64,000 nucleotides of DNA from Plazaster borealis (taxonomy: Eukaryota; Echinodermata; Asteroidea; Forcipulatida; Labidiasteridae). The translations under genes were made by a program, and so were the position numbers. How positions within the stretch are numbered: position 1 is the stretch's first letter; each line of letters begins with the position of its first letter. This document shows positions 43,771-57,200 of the stretch, piece by piece. The stretch is from contig CM037472.1 in the NCBI GenBank assembly GCA_021014325.1, forward strand, positions 37,038,234 to 37,102,233, in the 5' to 3' direction. The notes beneath the pieces were generated by a model that saw only the letters and a program-made list of their open reading frames with translations, did no database searches and was not told where the DNA came from.

Positions 43771-45210
43771 GGACTTAAAAGGGTGTTTCAGTCAAGGTAA
43801 TGGGTTGTTTTAGGGTTACACCCCCATGAGTCTGAGCGTGCATGTTGTAAGTTGGTCAAGACCTCACTTACATTAGTACATACTGAAACAGTGAAGTGGA
43901 GTCTAACATGGGCTTTGCTTGGCTCCCATTATAAATTACTGTTTTTTGTTGGATGATTTGCAGTGACAGAAGTGTATGTTTTCCCTCTGCCATTCGGGAG
44001 GGAACATTCACTCAAAATTAATCGGTGAATGTGACGCCTCATGCCAAAATGTGGCAATCGAAACATCAGCCGTGACATCAGTGCAATTCGATGTCTTAAA
44101 CATTCTAAAGGTTGAGAATTACTTACGATATAGACCCCAATTGGTAGACCCCAATTATTTGACAGCTCTAATTCTCATATTTGATGAGTCAAATAAATCA
44201 AGTTTTGAGCGTCTGGTTTTGGCATGGGAGCGTCACAAACGATTCTGGGATTGTTTCCTTTTGAACTGATGTTCAGAATTATTCTAGTAGAGTTAGCCCC
44301 AGAGAAGTTACTGGTGAAATAAATAAATATATATATTTAATCATTGTGTTTAATATCCACTTGTGGATCAGAGTCTAAAACGACAACTAACTTTACTATT
44401 ACCCCCTTTTTTTCTTCAGAAAGATGTTTTGTCGATGTTATTGTAGAATTTTATGCCAATGTAAAAAGTTATTGCACTTTCATTAGAAAATAAACTGTTT
44501 TACAAACAAAACATTTTTCAGTTGACTTGGGTGAATTCTTGGCTCTAGAAAAGTGTTGAGATGTTCAGTAGCCTAATTACTTGTAAAAGTAAAACAGTCT
44601 TTGTGTAAACGTTTTGGGTGTTTTTAGTTTCAAAATGGCCGTCGCTTGTGTCTGACGACTTCAAGGTGCACCCCACTAAATAGGGAGAAAACAGCGCGTC
44701 GTCGACCTCATTAATATTTTGTAGGCCCTAAAAATACTCTATATTAGACAGATTTGAGAGCCCAAAAAGAGGGGAATGTGTAAAAATGTTGCCCAATTGT
44801 GACCTGGGGGTTGTTGACTTCCAACTTGAGGTATTTATAGGCCCAGAACAAAATGGTCCTATTTGTCGAGAGGTGTAAGGAAAAATTTTCAAGATCGATG
44901 CTCGGACGTATGGAAAATTTCACTGCTGTAGTGGTGTTTTCATTTGGAGAGAGAATAACTCGACGGGCCTTGGGACTCCCCATATCAAATTGAGCAGAAG
45001 ATAAAAGTTCAAGAGTCAATGGATAATTTTCCATTTACAGTACAAAGCTGTGAGACTTCTAAGGTTTTTTTTTTTTTTTGTATTTTTGAAAATTTAGCAT
45101 TTTGCACTGTATGCTATGGGAGTTTCTTTAGTGGCGTGCTGTGCACCCTCATGCACATGCACATGCCCGAGTAGCCCTGGTATGACGCCAGTCTCAGTTA
45201 TGCAACAGCT

Positions 45211-45402
45211 GGGCCCAATTCTATAGAGCTGCGCAGAAAATAATGCCTAAGTGTTTTATGCTAAGCAAAAGTGTGCAGTATACCAATCACAAATGGTTCA
45301 TGTGACATGGTACTTTGTCTGGTAACCTTAGTCTGGTTAGCATAATGTTGTTGTGCTCAGCTACCTTTTGTGCTTAAAAGCAGCTCTACGAAGCTGGACT
45401 CT
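45211..45402. mobile_element. MITE family C, copy at 45.2 kb
   Basis: Starts GGGCCCAATTCTATAGAGC; the right end CAGCTCTACGAAGCTGG is diverged. The next copy follows within 20 bp. Confidence 0.75.
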
Positions 45403-45419
45403 GGGCTAAGGCCCGACCT

Positions 45420-45594
45420 GGGCCCAATTTCATAGAGCTGCATAAGCAGAAAATATTGCTGAACAATTTTCTGCTCAGCAGAAATGAGCAGGATACCAGT
45501 CACAAATTGTACATGTGACATTGTAGTTTGACTGGTAACCTTATTCTGGTAAGTATAGTTTTGTTGTGCTAAGCTACCTTTTGTAGTTGGGCCC
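45420..45594. mobile_element. MITE family C, copy at 45.4 kb
   Basis: Starts GGGCCCAATTTCATAGAGC. The right terminus is shortened to TTTTGTAGTTGGGCCCC. Arranged in tandem with the previous copy. Confidence 0.75.
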
Positions 45595-46487
45595 CGGTAT
45601 CCAGTCAGTTTATAGAGATCAGTGATTTTGTTTAACAGATTCGTTGAGTTTCAACCTCTTTCGACATTCAACAAATAAAATAGATCGTCGAAAACATGTC
45701 AAGTGAAAAATTATATATCAAAGTATTGAGCGAAATACATGTTCGTCTGATGTAATGGTGACGTCACCACTGACTGATATTTTTTCGACGAAACTGCAGC
45801 CGTCAATATAGGCCTCCATTCATTTCATTGTTCAATTTAATAAATTTAAAAAAAGCACGTATTGATCACCAAACACACAAGACCAAAATAACTAGTTCAA
45901 ATGTATTTATTCTGATGGGTGTTTTTCTGAGTTTTTTTAACTATATTTATTTCATTTTCATTTCATTGGTTCACCATTATGACGCGTGCGCTTACGGTGA
46001 ATCAATTTCTTTCAAATTAAATTGTAGTTTCCCATTATGTATATCATAATAACAGACGAACTGAATTCAAAGACTATAATTTCTTTACACAGGCCCCTTT
46101 CACTGTTGCATCGTTGAAAAATGGATTATAACAAATTTTAAATAACAATTGAAATACAAAATTGGCAGTTTAAAATAGCAAGTTTCAATCTGCAAACTCA
46201 CTGATTATAAAATATTGTACCCGTACCAATCCTCCAGATAAATATTCCATCTGAACTACTGTCAAATTCGTGAAACTATATGAAAAAAACTCCAAATCAC
46301 CTTGTCTTATTTTGATTGTCACAACCGAAATAAACCCAGTGTGCGCGTCCACAAACTTCCGCATTAGAGACTAAACCTTCCTATAGGCCTAATTTTGGGT
46401 TTTCACTGGTTATTTTGATGTAAACTAAAGAATTGAATATTAATTAATTCTTTAACTTAATGAAAACCAAAAATATAATACGGAGTT

Positions 46488-46827
46488 CTGGAAGTGCCAT
46501 CCAACATGTTGAGATCCTGAGATAATTTACTGCAGGATCATGACGTCATAAACGTAAGATGACGACATCCTGAGATGATTTATCTTGGTATGACGACTTC
46601 TTGAAAGTAGAATGTTGTCTTTCAAAGATAATTTATCTTCTGTTCTCGACATTTTTTTCAGGATGTCATCATCCCAAGATGAATTATACCGGGAAGTCGA
46701 TATCCTACGTTCAGAATGTCGACACCCCGAGATAATTTATCTCGGGATGTCGCCATCTTACGTTTATGATGTCATCATCCTGCAGTAAATAATCTCAGGA
46801 TCTCAACATGTCGGGTGGCACTTCCAG
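46488..46827. mobile_element. 340-bp palindromic element with internal palindromes
   Basis: Inverted ends CTGGAAGTGCC and GGCACTTCCAG continue into about 72-bp arms. Inside, the motif GAGATAATTTATCTC and variants, next to GATGTCGACATCC-like and CTTACGTTTATGATGTC segments, repeat four or five times. It is non-coding and can fold into a branched structure. Confidence 0.8.
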
Positions 46828-47908
46828 AGAGATCCGTAAAGTAACACTCGATAACAGGAAACAAACTTTGATATCATTCTTTATAATACAACCTTACATT
46901 ATTGTCTCCTTATTTTCCAATCCTCCCACAGTGACATTATGTATTTATAAGCACATCCAATCCTGTAATACGAAACAAACAGGAATCACAAACTTGTAGA
47001 AAATAATTTAAAATATAACCTTAACAATAATTTTACCGACAAGGTTTTCTGAACCTTGATTTATACTCTAAGTGATATTCCTAGATGTTCAGAAAGAAGT
47101 CACATGTACGTGGTCAGCATTGAGGATGGGTGGACCTTGTGCGATTGAAAGAAGGGGGTGGTCTCCAAGAGACCCTTACCGGACGAAAATTTGGAATATG
47201 AGTGTTCGATAATCTAATATTTTCAAACATTTCAACAAATATTTAGAGGCTTTTAATGCCTTAATAAATCTTTAGTACCTCACAATCCAAACATCACTTT
47301 CAAGTTATCATCAAATATTTCAGGATTACAGTTTTAAATGAAGATATCCGCCAATCAAAAGTATCTTAAAGATTCACAGCTTGAACGAAAACGGCAACTA
47401 GTGATCTTTGCTGAAATGCATTCAAAATGTTTTCAGTCAATAAGGAAATTGAGTTCACATGAGATTAAATAAGTTTTAATTGCAAAAAAAAAGCAATTAC
47501 TTTTAATACCCTTCTCCGGTGCTTTTCAGAAAGATCGGGAAAAGCTTCGTTACGTCATCACCCTTGTTACGTCATTTGTGGGAGCTCCGTTTGTATAGCC
47601 ACTTTGTTGCAGCATGGAGGTATAAAAAAGCAACATCCCGCAAATGACGTCAAAGTATTGTAATTTTGACGAACGCCGTCAATGGCAGAAGTGTAGCTAG
47701 TTTTTCAAAACCTTGAGGTTGGGGCCTAATTGTTTGATCGATAATTATGAAAAATCCAGAATTGTAAAAATATCCAAATTACAATTAAATGATAAGCGAA
47801 CACATTGTAAACAAGTTTAAATAGCATTCCTGTTGACAATATTTCCGCTCAAGTAGCTGTTTAAAACAAAATGGCAACGCCGATGATAATCAAACAATAA
47901 CCGATGGT

Positions 47909-48208
47909 CTACAGCTGCTGGTAAGGATTTTTGGATTGCTTTACACGTCGCACCACCAGCATCAAAGCAGCTCCTACGACAACCAAGGCAATAATAACAA
48001 TGAAAGCAATGGACCCCCCTGATAGCCCGCCATCTCTTGGCCAATCTTGCTGCTGTTGTTGCTGCTGCTGCTGCTCTTGATGTTGCTCCTCCTGCTGCGG
48101 TGGTTGTTCGTCCTCTCCTTCTTCTGCTCCCGTGTGTTGGTTTTCTTCACTGTCTTGACCACTCCACGAATCCTTGCTATTCTTATTCGTATAAAGGAAC
48201 GGAAAGTC
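47909..48208 (-). CDS. PLB1: PLB1 exon 14 (residues 374-472 and stop)
   Basis: Encodes DFPFLYTNKNS, the end of the catalytic unit. Then comes an E/Q-rich stalk, membrane segment IAFIVIIALVVVGAALMLVV, and tail RRVKQSKNPYQQL. Type I topology is inferred. The acceptor is TTTCCAG. Confidence 0.92.
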   Translation of the reverse strand, partial: DFPFLYTNKNSKDSWSGQDSEENQHTGAEEGEDEQPPQQEEQHQEQQQQQQQQQDWPRDGGLSGGSIAFIVIIALVVVGAALMLVVRRVKQSKNPYQQL

Positions 48209-51200
48209 CTGGAAAACGAAGACAACAAAATGATAGTTAAGGAACTCCAATTCTTGTGGAGATAAACGAGATAGACATTCTTTGCAACATTGTTTAGGGC
48301 GTGAAGCTAAACTTGCCGGTGGTGTTAAACTGAAGAACATTTAAAATTCACATGTAAAACATAATAATGGTTTTAACACTTCTTATTCTAGTTGTAATTT
48401 TCTGAGCAATTTTAAGATTAACAGCAGGCATTCCGAAGTTCTCACTTTTCATCATGGTAAACCTAGAACAGATTCCTTTAAATATTCTGCGGCTATTCGT
48501 TTCCCCAAAGCATTTTCTGAACTTCGTGTTGAAACCAGAAACTCGTTGGTTCTTGACTCATTCCAGACGTTTCGTTCCATCTTGAGAGATGAATTAGGAA
48601 GTTAAGTTCATTTGGTCTGGCTCTTTTTACTTTAGGTTTTTTCGTCTTTAATATTGTGCTTCAATCGGGCCCCGTTTTTCTTTTTGTATACTTTGTTTTT
48701 TAAGTTTAGGGTAATGCCCAAAGTGTGCTACGTTCGTGGATGCGAGTGGCCCGAGGGTAAAGCCCAAGGGTCATTTGTATCCTGCGAATGGCGCGTTCAC
48801 CGAGGGCATTATAGACCTTTCTTTTGTTGATAAACAAAGTGCGCCGATTGGCATGGCCAGCCGAATGTTAGCAAAACAATCAATCGTGTTAAAAGAAAAT
48901 TGTGCCCAAATTCAACATTTTCTGTAAAGATTCATTAGCTGAAATACCTTCCATGATTGGTTGATTTGTTTCCAACGAATTCAACATTATTTTTTAATAT
49001 TTGTGCGACATTGCTGCAAACTATGGCTATCTGTTTTTGCTTTGCATTTATGGTTTTCCATATTTTTCCACACTCGGTTGGCAAAAACTCGGGCTGTGAC
49101 GTGTCAAAAGAAAGGTCTATACGAGACTTGACCTCCACCTGTGACGTCGTGCGTACGTACGAGTGCTCCTTTAATTGCGCGAGTGTCCTGATATTGCTCA
49201 TTATGACCGTCTTGCCATTCGCGCGGGGGTCGAGCGATGAGTTGGTCGAGCAGTTGGGCGGTGGCGTTGCGTCGCAGGTTGGAGTTAATTTATTGTAATA
49301 TATATTTGTTTTAAATCAGTTCGTCTGGTTTGTGTTTTCTTGCCTATCGGGGGGTCTTAGTTTCGGTGGTTTTTGTATATTTAAATTTTAATTATTCTTT
49401 TATATTTGGTTTGCGGTAACACCATGTGTGTATCTACTTGCCAGGTAGAGTTTGTTCTTAGAGAACTGTCTTGCTTAATTCTACTACCGCGAAGTAGATT
49501 GTTCGGGTGTTCGGGAGACTTCTCAGTTCTGAAAAGAACTGTCCTGCTTATTAACTATTACCTGGGCGGATGGTATAGAAATAGGCTGGGACTACTACTT
49601 TAGCTTATAGGATCGTAATTAACTGTACTACCTCGGAGTCAGTTCTTGGATTGGTCTCAACGTTTCGACTAGCTTGCTCTAGTCTTTCTTTTTTATTCTT
49701 TTGCTTGCCATCTTTTGTTTACTTCTTACTGCAATTTTAGATTTCTGTGTACAAATATGTATTTTTATTCTTTTTAATGAGCAAGGTCTGGGAGGGCACA
49801 TCTTTTTTGAGGACAGTTTTTTTACTTTTGCCTTTCCTTGGACGGCCTCTGCTTGAATATTGTATTGTCCGAAGAATTAAAATAAAATAAATAAAAAATA
49901 AAATGCATTCAAGGTTTTAATGGGTTATTCGTAGGTTGCTCCAAAGTTTACAATGCCCTACGTCATCAACTCTGCATTTCAACCAAACCCCCTCATCGTC
50001 CTAAAACAAACTGGGGTGGTCATACATATAAATTAGCAACCAGCAAAACAAACAATGTTAATATTGTTTTCGTTATTTGCCAACAACTTCAAAAGAGAGA
50101 AGACCAGATATTTTTTAAAGACACCCGGAGTAGGCCTACGAGTAGTTGCACTGCCCCACCGTCTCTGCGCATTTTAGTCAAGACGACCTCATACAAAACT
50201 CTCGAACTCAGCACGAGCAATGTAGTTTTAATGTAGAACTAGAAGAGGGAGTCCCCCTCCCCCTCCCCAAATGTTCCTAAACTCTAGCATACTCATCCCC
50301 TCCTTTACAGAAGAACCTCCCCCCCGAAATTCTCAAAAGAATTCCTGAGATTCCCAGAACACGGTGAAGACACAATGGGAGGGGTGGAGTGCATCATACC
50401 ACATACACCATCATACCACAACATACGGTTAATAGAATGTGTAATCTATTTTTTCATCTTCCTCTTTTTGGGGGGGTTACCTCAGAGGGACAGCGGATAT
50501 CCTCGCCAGGAGTCCAGCTTTTGTCTTTAGATCCTACCGGCTGGATCTGCGTAATGGGAAAATTCAAAAAGAAACTGGATTGAACCTCGATCCTCATTAA
50601 GGCATATACTGTAATTAGAATGAAAATAGTTTAGGACAATATGCTACAGGCCCTGTAGCATATTGTCCTAAACTCTTTGTGTGCAGGGGAAGAGCGAATC
50701 AAACGTGTAGCCTTGTGCAAGCAGACTATAAGATGAGACTAGTGTGACCACAGAAAACATTTTGATGGTTTTGTATATAATTATCAGCATCATATAGAGT
50801 GTTTTTAGAGGACAAGCACAACAAATATAGTAATACCGGAACACACTCAAAGTGTTCAAAAAGCTTAAGTTATAGTATTTATATAATTCTTACAGGGCCA
50901 GTTTCATTAAACTATTTTGTTTTCCTTTTGTTTCTAAGTTGTCGTTATTCTTGTTCGGACACTGTAGACATTTAACGAACAAATTGATGAAGGGGCCAAG
51001 CCGTTAATTGTGCGGGAGAGGTGGGGAATGTAATGTGCTTTTACGAGAAATTTATGCTTTGTCTTTTTAGTTCCCCCTTTTCTCCTTCTCCTCCTCCCTC
51101 CTTTGTGTTTGTTTGGGGGCTGAAATTTTGAAAATATTGAAACTGCTTTGCCATATCAAACTATATTTTGCTTGAAATCAAATCTTATTTTTCAACCTTT

Positions 51201-54200
51201 GAAAAAAGCTCACATCGTTGTTAAAAATAATGTTTGTAAATTTTAAAGGTTGACCGAATCCGAATTGGCGGCTACAGCTACGGCTTCGACTGTAAGGACG
51301 TCCTATACTTCAACGCATCATGACGCGGCGGTCCAGCCGTAGCCGTGCTGTAGCCGTAGCCGCCAATTCGGACACGGCCTTAGAATACAACCGCAATAAA
51401 CATGAAAGGTTTGGTTGTTTCACTGATACTTATTATTGAATTGGACTTACCATGTTGTTCCATGTAGAAATAGCCTGTGCACCCTGACCTTTAGCACTCA
51501 AATGGAAACAATCGGGGGCAAAGAACGAGTAGTCAGGGGACCCGTCCTACAAGAAAAGAGTGTCGCCATCATTAATTTATTAATTATTACTCAAAAAATT
51601 GTCTGATTATTATTTATATTTCTGGTAATGAAACCAAGGAAGGATGCCTCATTTTAATATAAGGGAGCTTACTCACTGTAACTCGCAAGCCTGAGGAAAC
51701 CTGTAAACAAGGGTGCTTGCCGTGTGAACCAGAAACACCGGGGTTAACCCCTACTCTTCCACGATAAGTGTTATGTATTCTTTCATGTGCGCTACCAATC
51801 CTTAGTAGCCTACATGGGGCCTACGGCTTAATGTCCCATCAGAAGGATAAAGCAATTATGGTAAAGCATCTTGCTAAAGGAAACAAGTGCCACGACCGGG
51901 ACTCGAACCCATTCTCTACTGATCAGAAACACCAGAGCTACAGTCGGCAACGAAACGCTACAAATTGAAACTAATGTAGAAGGCAGTTCGAGTTCTTCCA
52001 ACACCATAGTTTAAAACCGTAAAATACACAACAAACTAGAGGTTTTTATCTAAGCATATCACGACCCTCGGCTATAAGCAACATATTTTCTTGGGTTTTT
52101 TTTTCTAGGTGTCTGTTTCGCTATATCAATGTTTAAAATTGTTATTACAAAAAAATATTAAGAATAGTGTTAGGCCCAACTGAATAACAAAAAAAGAACT
52201 CGTCAACGTCTTCTTACCGCGTGTCTGGGTAGAGCTGTCTCAAGGTAAAACGGCTGAAAGACCGCAGCAAAGTCATCCCTGATGTCAAATTTACCACTAT
52301 TAATAGTCGACTGGAGAAAATACTATTCAAAAAAACATACAAGAAGCTTAAAATTACTCCCTTTTTCATGTATGATAGTCTTTCTTACTTAATTGCAGGC
52401 GTAATTTAAAATATTTATAGAACAACGTTTTACAAAATAAATTAACACGCATTGGATTGCATGTCACGCAAACGCATATATCTGAGAAAATTGCAGATTT
52501 TATATACATACAACTTTTGCTTTAAAGGGATTGTATACGTTTGGTTATTGTAACCCACTGTTTGTTTCAATCCTATAGTTGTAGATATATACCATCTAAC
52601 TACAACCTGTGAAAGTTTCATTTCAAAAGGTGGTAGCGTTTTTAAGATATTGCCGAAAATCTGAAGCGGTTTTGTCCACGCAGGAAGAATAATCTGCAAT
52701 TGGAATACACAATCTGTGAAACGTTACCTTCAACAACGCTTCTCAGATTCAAATTTGGGCATAACCGCAGTAGGCCTACTTCGACGTGAAAAGTTTCTCA
52801 AAATGCATTATACTATCAGAAGCTGCTGTACTTCTTACCAAGTTTTTATTGCCATTAATTTCCAGAGTCATTACCAAGCGTATAGACCCTTTAAACATGA
52901 TTTTTTGACCTTACATTTGAAAGTTGTAATTTGTAGCTAATGATCGGTCTGAATTATAATACATAAATAAAATCAAAATTGATGACGGCACTGTAATTTC
53001 TTTATCTGGGGATAGTGATTTTGTCTGACATGAAAGTGCAGAAATATTCCCGCCAATTTGAAAGTAATTACCTGATATTCTCTGGTTTTATCTCTCACCA
53101 AGTCCCTATCACCTTCATTCATTCCACAGGGGCAGAGGAATCTAGAATATAAATAGTTTTATTATTATTTTAATTTGATTGATTTGGTTTATTTTGTTTA
53201 TTTATATAAATAAATTGCAGCGGCTATCATGTATACAAATACATGAAAATACAATTTTAAAAATGTTCGGATTAAGAAATACAGCAAACTTAACTTAAAA
53301 CATAAGCCACTAGTATAGTCATTCTTAAATAGCACTCCCAAACTAACTAAAGCAAATATAATGTTTAAATTGAGATATGTAATCATAATTGCATTTAAAA
53401 CAGATTTAACATTAATTTTATAAACATTGTTTTGTTTTGTCTTTTACCCACGTTGACGTGTGATAAGCAGATTATGCATTCCCAGATGCAAGTTTTACAG
53501 CCATTAAAATTTGTATCGGTTTATGATTTCGTGTGTTGAAATCGTTTTTAACCTGCATCCCGACACTACTGGATTCAAGTATAAAGTTTGTTGTTTGTTT
53601 TTTAGTTTTTTAAGAGATATCGCCTAATATCACAAGGCCGGACGGCCACTTTAAGGTGAGGGCTATACATTTAACTGATTTGGGCTGTCGACCAAATCAA
53701 CTTTTACCAGGGGTACGTTGCCACCTACTCCTGGGGCTGAAACAGGGTTACCCCCTTCACAGTCTAAGGATGTAGGCATGGGTATCATCAACTAAGAGCC
53801 TGAGCAGAATGCACTACCGTACCTTCCCAGCTGTTTACGAAGCAATTATGGTTAAGTGTCTTGCTCAAGTGCACAGGTGTCATGACCGGGATTCGAACCC
53901 ACACTCTGCTGCTGACAACGCCAGAGCTTGGGTTCGGTGAACTAGACCGCTCGGCCACGACAAGCCACAAAACTTACAAACTTACATTTAAAAAACAGTA
54001 AACTAATTATCAATACAATTTCACGAAGAAAATTTGTACAAAAACAAACTACATTTTCAGAACTTTTTATAATGTTTAAAAAAAATATATCATTAATTTT
54101 TTGCTGCTGTGTTTACTTACTGGTGTAAAATGTCGCAGGTGAAACTCGACAGCTCTGCTACATTTTGAACGTTCAACATGCCGATAACATTGACAAACAT

Positions 54201-57200
54201 CCGGGGTACCTGGCAATCAAAAGAACATGTTAAAACTTGTTTTAACTAGTACAAATAGAAAGCTATTGCACTCTTATAGTGGTTTTGGGCTTGTTTATCG
54301 AGAAAATATATGGACAATTTTACAAAAAGTATATACAGCACCAATACATTGCAGTAATAATTGGGTTGGTTTGCGATTGCACCGTGGCAAGTAGTATTGA
54401 GTTTCACTGGTTTTTGAAAAAAAGTTTGAATACTAGCTATGTTCTGTTTAAAAATGAATAACATTTAATGTCTCTGGACAAAGAGCAAACATTTGGAGAT
54501 TTGATGCGTCCGTAAACGTTTCGTCTGATAGCGCCCTCTTTTGAATCAACTTCCTTCAGGCCATGTTAATTTACGGGGGAGGGGGTGCACACACCAGGGG
54601 ACAAACTCCCCTATTTACACCTGAAAATGCCTATATTCATCAACGTTGTCACTGCTGCCAGGCGGCCATAGCCTTAGCCAAAGTCGCTCGATTCGGAGGT
54701 GACCTAACCTGGGCCCAATTTCATAGAGCTGCATAAGCACAAAAAGTAGCTAAGTACAATACAAAAACTATGCTCACCAGAATAAGGTTACAAGCCACAG
54801 CAGCATTCCACATGAACCAATTTTGACTGGTACCCTGCTTATTTTTGCTTAGCAGAAAGTGTATAAGCACTATATGCTGCTTAATTAAGTATAGCTCTGT
54901 GAAATTGGGCCCAGACCACAGACGTAATAATAACATATAATATGTGTTATAGGCTTAATTGTTCAGTAATTTTTTGATAACGCAAGCTTGGTAGGCCTAT
55001 ACAGGGTTTCAAACTGGTGGACGGAGCATAAGTCCAGGAAGAGCTAGCTAGTGACCGAACTGCCCCGCAAGCATTTTGTTTTTACACCGCAGCGAGGGGT
55101 TTTGTACTGTAATACTGCCAATTCCTGTCTTGAGATGAGACTACAAACATTTATGCCTATATAAAGGGTTAGGTTTAGGGTTAGGTTTAGTGTTAGGGTT
55201 AGGGTTAGGGTTAGGGTTGCGGTTAGGGTTAGAATTAGAGTATAGGGTTAGGGTTAGGGTTAGAGTTAGGGTTAGGGTCGGGGTAAGGGTTAGGGTTTAG
55301 GGTTAGACGTAGTCTCCTATCTCAAGACGGAATTGACAGTGTTACAGTACAAAACCCTTCGCTGCGTTGTAAACAAAAAATATGCGCCCCGCAAGCACCC
55401 GCAATGGCAGAGTGACGCAACTAAAGACTGATCAATGATAGACAGCAGATAATCGGTTTGTGCAACAGTGTCTTTCTGGAGAAGCGAAAAGGTTTCCGAA
55501 AAATTAAACCAGTTGAAACCATTTTCAAAGTGAGCATCAAAGAAACAATGTTATAGGCATACCTCTGTCAGAATCATGAGTGCCTCTTCTATGAATATGA
55601 CGTAATTTTCCGGCGAGAATCTTTCCGGATATTTGCAGTACCGGCAGAGGTCGTTCCCGCCAATAAATATGGTGACCATTTTCCAGTCATTTTCAAAGTC
55701 CACGTTCGGATCGGTCCTCATCTTGTCCACTAACTTCCTGGCCTGCTCGGGCATCCCGCTGATAACAAGATGGAAAGGAGGCATAGTTTATGTTCCTTTT
55801 CATTAGTTTGGTTAATTTCCACTCAATCAGGTTACGTGTAGGCCTACACCTTTAAGTAAATTCATTTTTAGATTTGAATAAGCAACCACTTACTTAATGA
55901 CGGATTTGTTTTCTTCTTTTGTACAATACCTTGATTTAAATGTTCAGTGTCGTCATGATCGAAGCAGACCTTTGGCTGTACATGGAATCATGAACTCTCA
56001 TCCAGTTCTCTCCATAATTTTGACACGGGAGGGGCTAGGGCTGGTCTTTTTTCGTGCGTGCGTGACATCTGGGGGAGGGGGTGCCGCGTGCGCCTTGACT
56101 AAAGGCTAGGGGAGGGCGCGCGCGAGCAGTAACTGGTGAGCGTTCCATGTACAGTAACATCAACCTCGTCCCCATGGTTTACTTTATTTCCAACCATGTT
56201 CACAACAGTAAACGGTCAACCCCGTACTGCTCGACAGCGGTCAACCTCGTACTGCTCGACACACCATGGGGACGAGGTTGCAGCCACATGGCCTGCTTTG
56301 ATCGTGACGACATAGCCCCCTTAATTAAAACTAATAACTTTTTGACGAATCTATAAAGAAAGCCATTTAAATTGTAAATCAAAAATTTGGGGCGATATCG
56401 TCCAAATCGGATCTAGCATCTTTAATACTTAATAAGTTGTCTTTGAAAGTATCTACTAAAATGACGGTATATTTACTCTGTGACTGCACCCGGCACTGCC
56501 ACGTTGAGTTTGGAATTCCGGCTATCCTTGGTTCCAGTGCCGGTTGAATAACCGTAAATGTCCGCATTGTAGTTGCGCATGATATCTGAAATATGCCAAA
56601 CGGACAAAGTTGAGATTTTCAAATATTATAAGACGAAATGTCTGACCTCACTTAATTGACCATTTTATGCATTGACATCATCACGCCGCCATCTTAGAGG
56701 TAAAACGATGAAAACACAATGGAAAACGCATGTACGCGCAGCGCACAGCTTGGGCCAATGAGCAACCTTCTTTTGTCCTCTAGCTGATGGCGCCATACTC
56801 AAATAACGTCATGTGCTACTTGCACGGATCCGCCATGTGCCTCAACTTCATGCTTCATTTGTATTGTATTTATGTATCTGTTTGGATGAAAATGTCGTTA
56901 CATTACCGTAACAATGCAGAGTTATTAATGCTTCTATTCACTACTGTCCCCAAATCGAGGCTCTACACGCAAAATGATTGACCGTGCAAAGGGTTAATTG
57001 TTGACATGAAGAAATATTGACAGCTATAAGTTGTTTCGATTAATTTTCACAGCATTCCCGCTCAAGCCAACTGGAAAATCTCGGTGGGAAAAGTCTACGC
57101 GAAGGACCAAGTATATAGACTCACCACGGGACCGTAACACTGTTACGGCATTATTAGATTTCTTATCAACCGGGGCACTTCAGACGAAATAACTTCACAA

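Larger units (their letters stand above)
42601..47908. other. PPP1CB-PLB1 convergent intergenic region
   Basis: Between the tail-to-tail genes. Holds SINE S2 (near 43600-43770), two family C MITEs (45211-45594) and a large palindromic element (46488-46827). The rest is AT-rich. The plus-strand ORF 43976-44269 (97 codons) resembles nothing I know. The PLB1 3' UTR must lie at the right end, but its poly(A) site is not clear. Confidence 0.6.

Noticed and set aside
44640..45180. Possible inverted-repeat element around GGTGCACCCCACTAAA
   Set aside because: The matching right-hand segment is too diverged to be convincing.
50628..50674. microRNA precursor
   Set aside because: The loop is a single base and pairing is perfect, unlike a pre-miRNA with a loop and bulges.
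55158..55310. Possible true telomere or chromosome end
   Set aside because: The array is short and degenerate. It is embedded in PLB1 intron 8 with normal sequence on both sides.
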